Assembly: GCF_900747795.2 (NCBI RefSeq)
Contig: NC_041402.2
Coordinates: 32,737,588 to 32,801,587 of the forward strand
Length of the DNA: 64,000 bases
From: Erpetoichthys calabaricus
Taxonomy: Eukaryota > Chordata > Cladistia > Polypteriformes > Polypteridae
Direction of reading: 5' to 3'
The notes beneath the pieces are model-generated. The model saw only the letters and a program-made list of their open reading frames with translations. It searched no databases and had not been told where the DNA came from. This document shows positions 10,749 through 21,488 of this stretch, in pieces. The translations under genes and the position numbers were made by a program. How positions within the stretch are numbered: position 1 is the first letter of the stretch; the number at the start of each line of letters is the position of its first letter.

Positions 10749-11755
10749 TCAATACTTTGTCGATGCACCTTTGGCAGCAATTACAGCCTCAAGTCTTTTT
10801 GAATATGATGCCACAAGCTTGGCACACCTATCCTTGGCCAGTTTCGCCCATTCCTCTTTGCAGCACCTCTCAAGCTCCATCAGGTTGGATGGGAAGCGTC
10901 GGTGCACAGCCATTTTAAGATCTCTCCAGAGGTGTTCAATCGGATTCAAGTCTGGGCCACTCAAGGACATTCACAGAGTTGTCCTGAAGCCACTCCTTTG
11001 ATATCTTGGCTGTGTGCTTAGGGTCGTTGTCCTGCTGAAAGATGAACCGTCGCCCCAGTCTGAGGTCAAGAGCGCTCTGGAGCAGGTTCTCATCCAGGAT
11101 GTGTCTGTACATTGCTGCAGTCATCTTTCCCTTTATCCTGACTAGTCTCCCAGTCCCTGCCGCTGAAAAACATCCCCACAGCATGATGCTGCCACCACCA
11201 TGCTTCACTGTAGGGATGGTATTGGCCTGGTGATGAGCGGTGCCTGGTTTCCTCCAAACGTGACACCTGGCATTCACACCAAAGAGTTCAATCTTTGTCT
11301 CATCAGACCAGAGAATTTTCTTTCTCATGGTCTGAAAGTCCTTCAGGTGCCTTTTGGCAAACTCCAGGCGGGCTGCCATGTGCCTTTTACTAAGGAGTGG
11401 CTTCCGTCTGGCCACTCTACTATACAGGCCTGATTGGTGGATTGCTGCAGAGATGGTTGTCCTTCTGGAAAGTTCTCCTCTCTCCACAGAGGACCTCTGG
11501 AGCTCTGACAGAGTGACCATCGGGTTCTTGGTCACCTCCCTGACTAAGGCCCTTCTCCCCCGATCGCTCAGTTTAAATGGCCAGCCAGCTCTAGGAAGAG
11601 TCCTGGTGGTTTCAAACTTTTTTCACTTACGGATGATGGAGGCCACTGTGCTCATTGGGACCTTCAAAGCAGCAGATTTTTCTGTAACCTTCCCCAGATT
11701 TGTGCCTCAAGACAATCCTGTCTCGGAGGTCTAAAGACAATTCCTTTGACTTCAT
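10749..11755 (-). pseudogene. Tc1 transposase, broken
   Basis: The start ATG is at 11753-11755 (MKSKELSLDLRDRIVLRHKS) and the protein ends AAKGASTKY at 10749, near the usual ~340 aa. It has an N-terminal helix-turn-helix region, then WSDETKI (first Asp), [13 protein letters not shown] (second Asp) and [10 protein letters not shown] (third acidic residue). Breaks include an early single-base loss after about residue 25, a TGA in the KKF region, and an 11-bp deletion between two GCCCAG repeats near 10963 that shifts the frame just before PDLNPIE. The - strand segment 10936-11535 is still open for 199 codons. Confidence 0.85.
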
Positions 11756-11967
11756 GCTTGGTTTGTGCTCTGACATGAACTGTCAACTGTGGGACCTTAT
11801 ATAGACAGGTGTGTGCCTTTCCAAATCATGTCCAGTCAACTGAATTTACCACAGGTGGACTCCAATTAAGCTGCAGAAACATCTCAAGGATGATCAGGAG
11901 AAACAGGATGCACCTGAGCTCAATTTTGAGCTTCATGGCAAAGGCTGTGAATACTTATGTACACATG

Positions 11968-12219
11968 CTTCAGGACAACTCTGTGAATGTCCTTGAGTGG
12001 CCCAGCCAGAGCCCAGACTTGAATCCGATTGAACATCTCTGGAGAGATCTTAAAATGGCTGTGCACTGACGCTTCCCATCCAACCCGATGAAGCTTGAGA
12101 GGTGCTGCAAAGAGGAATGGGCGAAACTGGCCAAGGATAGGTGTGCCAAGCTTGTGGCATCATATTCAACAAAACTTGAGGCTGTAATTGCTGCCAAAGG
12201 TACATCGACAAAGTATTGA
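11968..12219 (+). pseudogene. Inverted duplicate of the Tc1 transposase 3' end
   Basis: On the + strand it encodes [32 protein letters not shown], a TGA, then RFPSNPMKLERCCKEEWAKL and the terminal TKY at 12217. This is the same C-terminal block that the main gene carries on the - strand. This copy keeps the SQSP bases that the left copy has lost, so the 11-bp deletion happened after the duplication or only in one arm. Confidence 0.85.
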
Positions 12220-12436
12220 GCAAAGGCTGTGAATAGTTATGTACATGTGATTTCTCAGTTTTTAATAAATTTGCAAAAACCTCAAGTAAACTTTTTTCAC
12301 GTTGTCATTATGGGGTGTTGTGTGTAGAATTCTGAGGAAAAAAATGAATATAATCCATTTTGGAATAAGGCTGTAACATAACAAAATGTGGACAAAGTGA
12401 TGCATTGTAAATACAGTACTTTCTGGATGCACTGTA

Positions 12437-13307
12437 TATTTAATGTCTTTTGTTTGCGGTAATGCGATCTTTCCTATCCTTTTTTTGAGACTTTCATATT
12501 TTTGTACTTCCATTATCTCTAACCTGCTCTGCATGTGTACTGCACCAACATTTTTGAATTCTTTATGACATTCTACTTTATTTCTGGCCCCGGACGTGGA
12601 CTCATCTCACGGGGCGTACAAGTCTCTCTCCAAGAAAATCAGGTCTCATTTCCAAGATTTTTTTTTTTTATAATATATATACTGTATATATATTTCTATT
12701 ATAAAAACACATCTACGGGTGGAAGTGTCTGTCTGTCTGTCTAGCCCAGAAGTGAGAGGTGCAGTCAGGCTAAGGGCTCCACTTCCAAGGAAACAAACTC
12801 GCTTAGCTGCTAATGCACAATTGATGCAAGCACATCAGCAAAATGAAATTACCCAATATCTCTACATTTGATTTTTTTTCTGATGCTTTTAGTAGTTTCT
12901 AGGACCCTGGGCTTTTCACAGCATGGGCTAACACGGTATTTTTTATATATACTGTATTATGTATGTATGTGTATACATATACAGTTTTTTTTTTTTTTTA
13001 GTGGAGCAACTAAGATACAACAATGAAAAAGTGAAGACGAAAAGGGCATTACAGACTCTGGCTAGACAGTGAAAGTAAGTCTGCATAAATTTTTTTTTAA
13101 AAAGACAATGCACCTATTGCTAATTTTATACTGTCAAGAAATTCTGCAATTATTAGTTCAAAGCAGAAATTATCCTCCTTTTATAATACCCAGCAGACTG
13201 CCAAAACAAACTCTGTATAGTCAGTGCAAGTTAGGGCTTCAAGTGCCATCTTCAGGTGGTTTGATTTGCTCAGTGTGTCCCGGGACTCCTGTATTAACCT
13301 TCTTGCT
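12437..13307. other. AT-rich intergenic stretch with unassigned repeat
   Basis: No gene is seen. TATATA-rich tracts at 12670-12695 and 12945-12985 flank a segment containing (GTCT)n at 12727-12742 and an AAGGGCTCCACTTCC stretch that reads like an interspersed repeat of unknown class. Confidence 0.4.
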
Positions 13308-14130
13308 GTTAACCCTGAGCCTGAATTCTATGTAAATATGGTTAAGCCCGAGTCAGAGTGACGTGTAATGATCCATTTTACAACATTATGCCTGAGTAAC
13401 TCTCAGGACAGCATTCTACCACCATCTAGTGAATAAAGCAACACCATGCTGTCCACCATTCATGATTAATTTCTATGTGTTTGTGGTAACTTATCATTAT
13501 TCATGAATGGGGTGTGGCCTCCAATGAAAAACACAATCACAAAGTTGTAATGGCAGTTTTAGAACAAACTGAAGCATTGCTCAAATTGAGCGATAGTGAT
13601 GACAATGTGAACTGGTCATCAAACTTTGACATGAAAACAGAAACTGATGCATAATACAGCACTGTACAACCAAACGGTCATGATATGTCCAATGTATTCA
13701 GTTGTGTGAAGTTTCACCGTGGTACAACAGCAGCTGCCCAAAAAAAAGGCAAAATAATTATTAGGCACAAAGACAAGCACAACGTTAGCACTCTATGCAC
13801 CATTCACAATGAGGCAACGGTCAGTGTTTGTGTGAAGGGAAATGTGGAAGTCACTAAGCCTTGTGCTGTGGCAGCCTACAAACACCACATGGGGGAACAT
13901 TGATTATGCAAGCTACCAAAAATTTAAGAAAGGTGCACAAAAACAAACATTTCTACTGCCCCGATTGCATTGGTGGCGATTCACAAAATATCACACAAAG
14001 AATGGGTACTAAATCTGTCAGTACAGCAGTGGACACTCCACATGCTTTTACCTAAACATTTTGGTATTTACATGACTCTGTTAAACATAACATTTTCTTG
14101 TTAAAAAAAAAAAAAGTTTTCTGGGGGTAA
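13308..14130 (+). mobile_element. piggyBac-type relic
   Basis: The left edge is TTAA followed by CCCTGAGCCTGAATTC at 13308, a piggyBac-like terminus. Inside, RHKDKHNVSTLCTIHNEAT, KPCAVAAYKHHMG and later HFYCPDC match the piggyBac pattern (DK..V..LST.H, a conserved Y..MG block, a C-terminal Cys-rich finger). The central part of the gene is deleted. The right edge (GGGGGTAAA near 14128) is only tentative. Confidence 0.6.
13685..14055 (+). pseudogene. piggyBac transposase remnant
   Basis: Two overlapping open pieces (13685-13903 and 13861-14055) in different frames carry the C-terminal part of a piggyBac transposase. The catalytic core residues upstream of DKHNVSTLC are missing, and the element cannot have been active in this form. 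Confidence 0.6.
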
Positions 14131-14261
14131 ACAATGCCAAGGAGGCTGCAGGTTGGAAAATAAGAACATTTAATCCATGCCCATAGAATTTTAAAGACGA
14201 CTGCCTCATAATGTCCCTGTCCCAATGATGTATTTGATGAAAACCTCTAACCCCCTAACTA

Positions 14262-14395
14262 TCCATCCATCCATCCATTTTCCAACCCGCTGAATCCGAA
14301 CACAGGGTCACAGGGGTCTGCTGGAGCCAATCCCAGCCAACACAGGGAACAAGGCAGGAACCACGGCAGGGTGCCAACCCACCGCAGACCCCCTA
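14262..14395 (-). mobile_element. 5'-truncated SINE, 3' end only
   Basis: (ATCC)n followed by ATTTTCCAACCCGCTGAATCC and GGAGCCAATCCCAGCCAACA is the reverse complement of the tail of the SINE at 6591-6870. Confidence 0.75.
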
Positions 14396-16520
14396 ACTAC
14401 TGCTGTTACAATAAATCACTGGCCGCAGTGGATGCAGGTTTTCATTCCAGTTTCATAATTTGAACCCATTTGTTTGCTTCTAAAGCAGTAGGTTTTTTTG
14501 GCTCAATTCTAGTTACCTCACTTGTTTCAGTTCAGAACTCTCAAATGCCCATTTTAGATTTAAACAACTGTTCAAATATTAATGGTGTCCTGTTTTTTTT
14601 AACCTGCCACCAGTTAATACTGAAATCCAAATAAAGAAGCCAACTGCTCTCCACCAAACTTGGTCCCATTTACAATGGCAAGTGTACATCATGAAGCATC
14701 GGTTAATAAAATGTTTAGAAATAAGAGAGAAGAGAAAGAGGAAGACCATGAAGTGCAAATCTGTTCTCCCTTATTGTAAATTTTCTGTACAGTACACACT
14801 TTGTTCATATTGCTCAAGAACTTACTAGGCCATTCAATAATGGGTACAGAACAGAGGCCACCTTCCGCGCACTGCATCCCTCTTCAGAACTGCCTCAGTA
14901 TTTCTCACACTACATGGGTCACTTGCAGTGTGCTATGAGCTTGGGATGACCCTGTGCTTATCTTGTTTTAGTACATATTTACAGTAACAAGACTAACTTT
15001 GATTTAACAGATTTAGCACAGTGTCAGTGTGCCCCATGGCTGCAGGCTAAAAGTGGATCAAAACTAAGATGAAGTGCAGTTGCAATGTGTGTGAGATAGA
15101 GAAGAGCATTCTAACAGACTCCTTCATGAACAGGTCTAACAGATTTAGTATACTGAGTAATGTTACAAAATGAATTTTGCTTATATTAGACAGTTACAGA
15201 CATGAAAAAGCACATATATGCCATTAACATTTTTTGAAACCTTTATATAATAGATGGACTGAAGCATAACAGAATAACTGAATCAAATATATTTAACTCA
15301 AAGCCAGAAAGACCAGCAAAGCATGGGAATATTTACAGTGTGTAATATAAGAATAGAAAAATTGAGATCAACATACATTTACCCTGTAATCTTTACTAAA
15401 AGGATGCAGAATCCGTTTCCATTTAAGAAATTGCTCAGCCATCGGTTCAGAAAGTGCAAATTGAAAGATGCTGCCAGTTTCTTCTAATGCTGTGTTCCAT
15501 TAGGGTTCTGTGGGGGGGTTTCTTTGTGAGTGTCTTCCAGATCTGATTGGAGACACCTCATAACGTCTTACTTAGCATCTGTGCCCTACTGTGAGGTTTG
15601 TGCTGTGATGAGCCATGCTCTTTACTAAAACTGTCCCACCTCTCACTAGGTATTTCATTTGCTTCAGTGACTGTTGGATTAATTCCGTTATTAGGAAAAG
15701 CTAGGCACATAATGAATGCCAAGTATCAGCTCCTCCGTGTTATCTACGTAATTGGGAAACGAGTTACAGCAAAACCATACTAAAACCCCTACAGGCCCTA
15801 CGGGGTATAATACATAAATGTATACTCTATGATCATCACATACAAAAATAAAAACAGGCCAGGGAGTGGTCTCCAGAGATTTAAGCCAGCAGTCACTTGT
15901 ACATTAGATTGAGGGGCAGCAAATTTTTTTTTTTTTTTTTTTTTAACTACCAAGAATTTTTAACAGTCACTTGAGGCCATGTCACATTATGCAACTTCTC
16001 CAATGATTTTCAGTCATCTAGTGTGACATACCTAGGTGACACAGTCCAAATGGCCTTCAATTCACTCAGGTTTCATTCTGTCTTTAGTCGTGGGGCGGAC
16101 TTTGTGTGCATGAGAGGGGGCAACCAATGAATGCTCATCTGGAAGAGTAACAGATGCAATGCAATGATGAAAATTAAGGAATGCGGGAAGTTTGGACTTC
16201 ACAAATGGAAAAGCACCTTGTCTGTCTGATGTCTCTTTAAAAAAAAATAAATTAACATCCCACAATAGAATTGGGGAAAAAATGGCAGAGATTGTGGCTG
16301 AATTCCCCATACCTGTCAACCCTCCATATAGCACTGGCTCCATCAGGCAGGATGCTATTGGCTGTCACAAAACTGGAAGGTTGGCGTGTGGTTGCTAAAT
16401 TTGACACACGCAGTGATATTCTGTGGTGTAAACTCATGTGGTGTGGCAACATCATCAAAAACTGTAGTTGGCAACTCTAACAAACCCAATGACTAGAAGT
16501 TGCATAAATGTGACATCAGC
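14396..16520. other. Intergenic sequence without recognised gene
   Basis: Nothing supportable was found apart from a (T)n run at 15925-15944. Short open stretches here are neither conserved nor flanked by convincing splice sites. Confidence 0.45.
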
Positions 16521-17200
16521 TTAAAAGAATAATACACCGACCCCAAAAATGATTTTTTCTTCTTTTTTATTTTGATGTTGCGTGTTTTCATGGCAAAAAG
16601 ACATAACATTTCTCAAAGTACAGGACTCTATGGTGGCCATTGCTGGACAATATCCAACGGTGTGAAAAATCTCACGCTACTCATGTGTTATACAATCCAT
16701 GTTTCTTAAGCAGTCTAAGTTCAAAACATAAAATGCATGCTCTTTTGCCAAAACAATTTTAAAAGTTACTTCTGGATTAGACAAAGCAAATCACAGTAAA
16801 CTCAAAAATATGAGAGCCACTTTTTGAAGCGAAGACCTGCCCCTACCCCTTTCCCTCATTCATTGGTCAAGAATTAAGTCTTCAATTCTTTAATATTTTA
16901 TCTTGTACAATGAGTTTTCATGAACTGATTTCTGCATGCTTTGAGCATTCAAATGGATATGGATTATGCAACATGATAGATAAGAATGTTCTGCTTTTTG
17001 TCCATTGACATTTTCCACATTGTTTGCTGTTGTCCAGTGTTGGCAACCATAGAGTCTCATTTAATGACAACCATTCTGAAGTCCTTTTTTCCAAGAAAGC
17101 AAGAGATTACATTGTTTTCTTGTCCATCTCTGTAAACTATATGGACTAAGTAGCATACAAAAACATGCTTTTTTGGGGGGTTTGCGTAGTATTCCTTTAA
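16521..17200. mobile_element. TTAA-flanked MITE, copy A
   Basis: The ends are inverted: TTAAAAGAATAATACACCGA on the left against TAGTATTCCTTTAA on the right, both starting at TTAA, which suits piggyBac or Kolobok targets. The inverted match extends inward: CTCTATGGTGGCCATTGCTG near 16626 pairs with CAGTGTTGGCAACCATAGAG near 17035. It is non-coding. A relative lies at 36677-37219. Confidence 0.6.
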
Positions 17201-17489
17201 GCAGAAGACTTGCTTAAAAGTCACTTTGCTACTAAAACTGAACTTGTGTTTCATAAATTACTCCAATCTGACAAATTTTAACTTTTTTCCCCTGTCACAC
17301 AGCCCTTATCAGGCCCAATGCAAAGTAAAAAGTGTGACCAGTGCCACATTTCTTGTAATAATTTTAGGTTTCAAATTGTATACCCTGTCACAACCAAATA
17401 CTTTCTACAACTCCAAGTTCTCAGAAGCTTTTCTCTCCCAGTTATTAAACATATTTGCACACAAATAAGCAAAACTACAGAGGAAGAAA

Positions 17490-17823
17490 ATAAAGATTCA
17501 GTCAAATTTATTTAATGGAAAATAAACATAAAAATAAAAATAGTAACAGACAGAAAAATACAAAAAAAACGAACAAAAACAGCAGCACGTGGTGACAAAT
17601 GAACATCTGAATGTAGGGGAACAGAACTGCTGACATTCACTCATCAAAAAGGACAGACAGTCACACAATCCTACAAACACGCGGTCATTTTTTTCCCTAA
17701 ATGTCTCTAGATATTAGTACAAGTATTGTGTTGCAGCTAAAGGTTTTCAGTGGTTTCTATACATCCGAGTTTCCACATGCAGGTCAAACCTTGGAGTTAA
17801 GCCAGACCACAAGGGCACCTCCT
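17490..17823 (-). other. SIAH1: SIAH1 3' UTR with poly(A) signal
   Basis: This is sequence downstream of the SIAH1 stop on the - strand. An AATAAA (TTTATT at 17507-17512 on the + strand) is the nearest strong signal. Mammalian SIAH1 has a longer 3' UTR, so sites further left are possible. Confidence 0.55.
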
Positions 17824-18672
17824 TCAGCACATGGAGATGGTCACATTGATCCCCAAATTGCCATTCTCCGCAAAAAGTTGTGCAATGCTTGTATCGAAGA
17901 CTAGGCAGTCACTGTTCATGATTGCGGTGGAAATGCCCTCATGGATTGACCTTGGAGTTGCCTCCCAAGTGAGGCGCCGACGGTGACCATTCAGCTCTAA
18001 CCGATAGGCAAAGTTTTCAGCCTGCTTACGTGTTCCTATGAGCTGTACAATAGCAAAGAACTGCTGGTGACCATCATACTTCTCTTGTTTCTCCAAAACC
18101 AGCATAAAATGGAATCCAAAGCACGACTGCATCATAACCCAGTCAACTGCTCCTGGAAGATTAATGTCTGTGGCGAGGAAGACTATGTCTTCACCTTGAA
18201 GCGTAGTGATGGACTTGTGTTGATGCATCAAATGTGGCATGACAGCGTCCAGGGAGCCCTGCCATTTGCATGAAGCGCCAGGACAAGGGCAGGAGTAGGG
18301 CCTGAACTCACAGAGCTCCTCATGGTCCGCTTTTTCAGTGTGTGGCAACGTGATCTCACAACCAGATGAGGCATATTTGCAAGGAAACAGTACAGAATTT
18401 GCAACCTTCTCCATTGCCAAGTTCCGAATGGAGCCAAGTGGACCACGACACGTTGGGCAGCATGTGAGTTTTGGGCGGCAGTTGCTGCAAACCAGGTGGC
18501 CGCTCTGACACTGGAGAATTGGTGGAAGCACATAGTCAAAACAAACGGGGCATTCAAATAAGCTGGCCAAGTCATTGTTGCAAGCAGTGGTGCCAGTGAG
18601 GGCAGGCACTTTCTGAGATGGTGCACACTTTGACGTGCCCGAAGGGAGGGCTGTGGCAGTCTGGCGATTCAT
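17824..18672 (-). CDS. SIAH1: SIAH1, RING-type E3 ubiquitin ligase (complete, 282 aa)
   Basis: Seven-in-absentia homologue. It binds E2 enzymes and substrates carrying the PxAxVxP degron and sends them to the proteasome, acting in cytosol and nucleus in signalling, hypoxia response and apoptosis. The open frame starts [16 protein letters not shown] and ends NVTISMC, 282 aa, the same length as human SIAH1 and near-identical from memory. RING C3HC4 lies at about residues 41-76 ([15 protein letters not shown]...CPTC), two SIAH-type zinc fingers at about 93-153, then the substrate-binding domain to the end ([20 protein letters not shown]). A single coding exon: an acceptor CTTTTACAG lies two bases before the ATG (exon start 18674), matching the mammalian gene plan. 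No damage is seen, and the N-terminal tail holds most differences from mammals. Confidence 0.98.
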   Translation of the reverse strand: MNRQTATALPSGTSKCAPSQKVPALTGTTACNNDLASLFECPVCFDYVLPPILQCQSGHLVCSNCRPKLTCCPTCRGPLGSIRNLAMEKVANSVLFPCKYASSGCEITLPHTEKADHEELCEFRPYSCPCPGASCKWQGSLDAVMPHLMHQHKSITTLQGEDIVFLATDINLPGAVDWVMMQSCFGFHFMLVLEKQEKYDGHQQFFAIVQLIGTRKQAENFAYRLELNGHRRRLTWEATPRSIHEGISTAIMNSDCLVFDTSIAQLFAENGNLGINVTISMC

Positions 18673-18957
18673 TTCTGTAAAAGAGAAGGAATGGAAAAAA
18701 AAAAAAGAAAAAAAAAAAGTAAGACAAGAATGAAAATTCAGACCAAAAAGTATTCATTCAGCTTTACAATGAGGGAGTGAAAAGTACCTCGGCAATTCAA
18801 AAATGATAACACAAAGTGATGACGAGCGCAGTGCTTCTTAAAATGAAATAAAGGTTATGATACTGAAGAACTGAACAGATACTTGGCTAAAGCCATGACC
18901 ACCAAAACACTTCTCAAACAAATGTAGCTAATGGATTCTGTCATACTTATCTCAGGG

Positions 18958-19160
18958 ACGGTGAGCATAGTGGCACAGCAAGTAGCATTGCCAATTCATA
19001 GCGACTGGTCTCTGGGTTGATTTGTGGATGGGGTGCTGTGTGTGTTCAATTTGTACGTTTTCCCTGTCTTTTAGTAGGTTTCCTGTTAGGGTTTCTTTCG
19101 GGTTGAAAGACATGCTCATAGGCAGACTGTCCACTGTAAATTGCAGCTCAGGTGACAATT
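18958..19160 (+). mobile_element. Old SINE copy
   Basis: The sequence ACGGTGAGCATAGTGGCACAGCAAGTAG begins a degraded tRNA-derived SINE, followed by remnants of the TTTTCCCTGTCTTTTAGTAG core and an AAAGACATGCTCATAGG stretch, as in the family at 6591. Confidence 0.6.
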
Positions 19161-21488
19161 TCTTTGCCCAGTGATTGATATTGTACCCACAGTTGGTTTC
19201 TGCTGTATAATTTCTGCCTCTGGCAATTCAGGTATAGAAACTGGTTGGAAACTGAAAAGCTGACATAATGAAAACAGTAAAAATGTCACATTTTCACAAG
19301 CTATTCCATACTTACTAGACCAGTCAATCAGTAGCACCATGAACATGTCTGTTAATTCTTAATTTTCTTCTAGACCAGTTTTTCAGTTGCTTCTTACTAC
19401 TGCATACATTAGTTATTTTTAAAACATATGGCTAAATATTACTTGTACCATGAAAGATTCATAATAATTCTATTATGTTCTCATTCTCCAAGTGAGAATA
19501 TGAAAGTATGCATGAACCCAGACTGGAAAACCAATAAGGTGCAATGTAAGAGGATATAGACTAATGGATAATTATACTTTCTAAAATAATTTTCACCGGA
19601 CAGATTTGTAATTTACTTATGTAGCTCATACATCCACAGACCACCACCTAGAATTTCAATTTCATTAATATGGGGTGTGCACTAATACCACACATCATGT
19701 CTTCTCTGCCAGAGTTATGAAACATCGAGTGAACAAAAGCATAGCTTCCTCCCTGTCTGCCTCCCCAAGCCCACTTAATTCAATGTGTTGACTGACCTAA
19801 AAAAAAAAAAAAAAAAAAAAATGCCCGGGGAATATTTTATACCTCCTTATAGCTATTTTAACTTGAAATGAAACCAGAAATTAAACTATGTAGACGCAAT
19901 AATACCATCAACACTGCATGAAAGAACCTAGGGAATTAATTCCAGTATACAGTTCAGGGTTTAGGGAGAAAATGCCAGATCAATAAAAAGAACTGAACTC
20001 CCAAAATTCTGTGTATTTTTTTGAGGTACAGATAAATATGCATCCAATGTGTTTAGTACTTAAGTATCAATATACCATGCCATGGGACACAAAATCACTA
20101 TCAAATTTGCTTCTGTTTTGGACACCAAAAGCTTGCTATACAGGCAATATTCAAAGTAAAATTATTAAACAATTATTAATGAATTTATTGGCAATGCAGG
20201 CAGACCTTTCAGATACTTTCATTTGTTTACAGCAGGGTTTTGAACTTTAGTCTCAGGGCCTCACTGTGGCTACAGGTTTTCATCCTAATAATCCATCTTA
20301 ATTAGACTCTTCCATTATTAAGATAAGATGCCATTTCCTAATTTCTATTTTTTTGTTGTGTTACTCCAGAAGTTACAAAATGGTTATGCTAAACGACTAC
20401 CAGAAGTTTGTGTTAGACAGGGATGCATTCTCACTTTATAGCTTGCTGTTCAATGATTGGTTCTTTAAGTCATTATCTGCTAATAAGAACACAAAAGTCA
20501 CTGCTGCCTATTAGTATTCACAGCCATTTGCCAGAAAAAAAAACAAATTAAAAAGAAAATAACATTGCTTAACAATTAGAGCTTTGGCAAAAAAAGGCTT
20601 AATTTCTTATAAATGTGAAGCTCACACTACTACACTTTTCTAAATGCAAAATACGAGCAGAAGAAAAGATCACCAAATTATACAATGTGATCAATTTAAA
20701 ACTAAAAAAACCTGCAGCTTCTCAGGACTTCACTTGAGAACTTGAAAGCCCCCAGTATATAGCATGCAAACACTAATGACAAAGCAACAAAATAAATCAA
20801 AATGAATAACTGTGCAGGAAAGAATACGGCAAAAACTAATTAACAGAAAATACATGAGTACAGCTTTTAGCAATTTACTATGAAGCAAAGTGCAAATATT
20901 ATAATAAGGAAAAATTACATGGTTAATTTTGATGCAAACGTATTTGTCAAGTATCTGTTAGAACTTGTTAAATAATCTATTTCCATTAATCAAGAGTTGT
21001 CACAGGTTGGCATTTTTGGTCCAGATCCTCTTAAGCAAGATAAAAGAGGAGACAAGTTTTCTTTTGCTTTAAAACATAAATGTTAAATCTGATCTTTTAA
21101 TGTCTGTTTAAACTGGAAGATAATACAAAATTTCTCGCTCAAAGTACTATTGTGATAAAAAAACATTTGCCATCTGAGGCATACCGACTTGGATTAATAA
21201 ATTGACATTTACAGGTAATATTTATGAAATCTTCAATCTGAAGGAAATGATAATCAGGTAAATGGGAAGGTAATGCCAACATAGTCTTTAAAGATATTAA
21301 CATAGGGATAATAACTGACCAAAACTAAACATTTACTGTGCCAAGTTATTATATTTCAGAATAGAGGTGTTGATGAAGACTAGAAGCTGAACTCAAATGT
21401 TGAAAATTAAAACCACAACAAACACTGCAAGAAATGTTCAATGGTACTGTTTATAAATGATTGAAGATTACAGAGTTAGGATGATTAA

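Larger units (their letters stand above)
10528..12436. mobile_element. Tc1-like transposon with inverted duplicated ends
   Basis: The outer ends match Tc1-family termini. The right end reads TTTCTGGATGCACTGTA to 12436, and the left end is its worn counterpart near 10528. The two arms, about 10528-10989 and 11968-12436, are inverted copies of each other over roughly 465 bp. Each arm contains not only the terminal repeat but also the last ~80 codons of the transposase. The centre keeps one copy of the 5' half of the gene in - orientation. The original 5' terminal repeat has therefore been replaced by an inverted copy of the 3' end, with the junction at about 11967. Arm identity looks high, above 90% by eye. 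Confidence 0.88.

Noticed and set aside
18228-18626. 132-codon open frame on the same strand inside SIAH1
   Set aside because: A shadow of the highly conserved SIAH1 frame.
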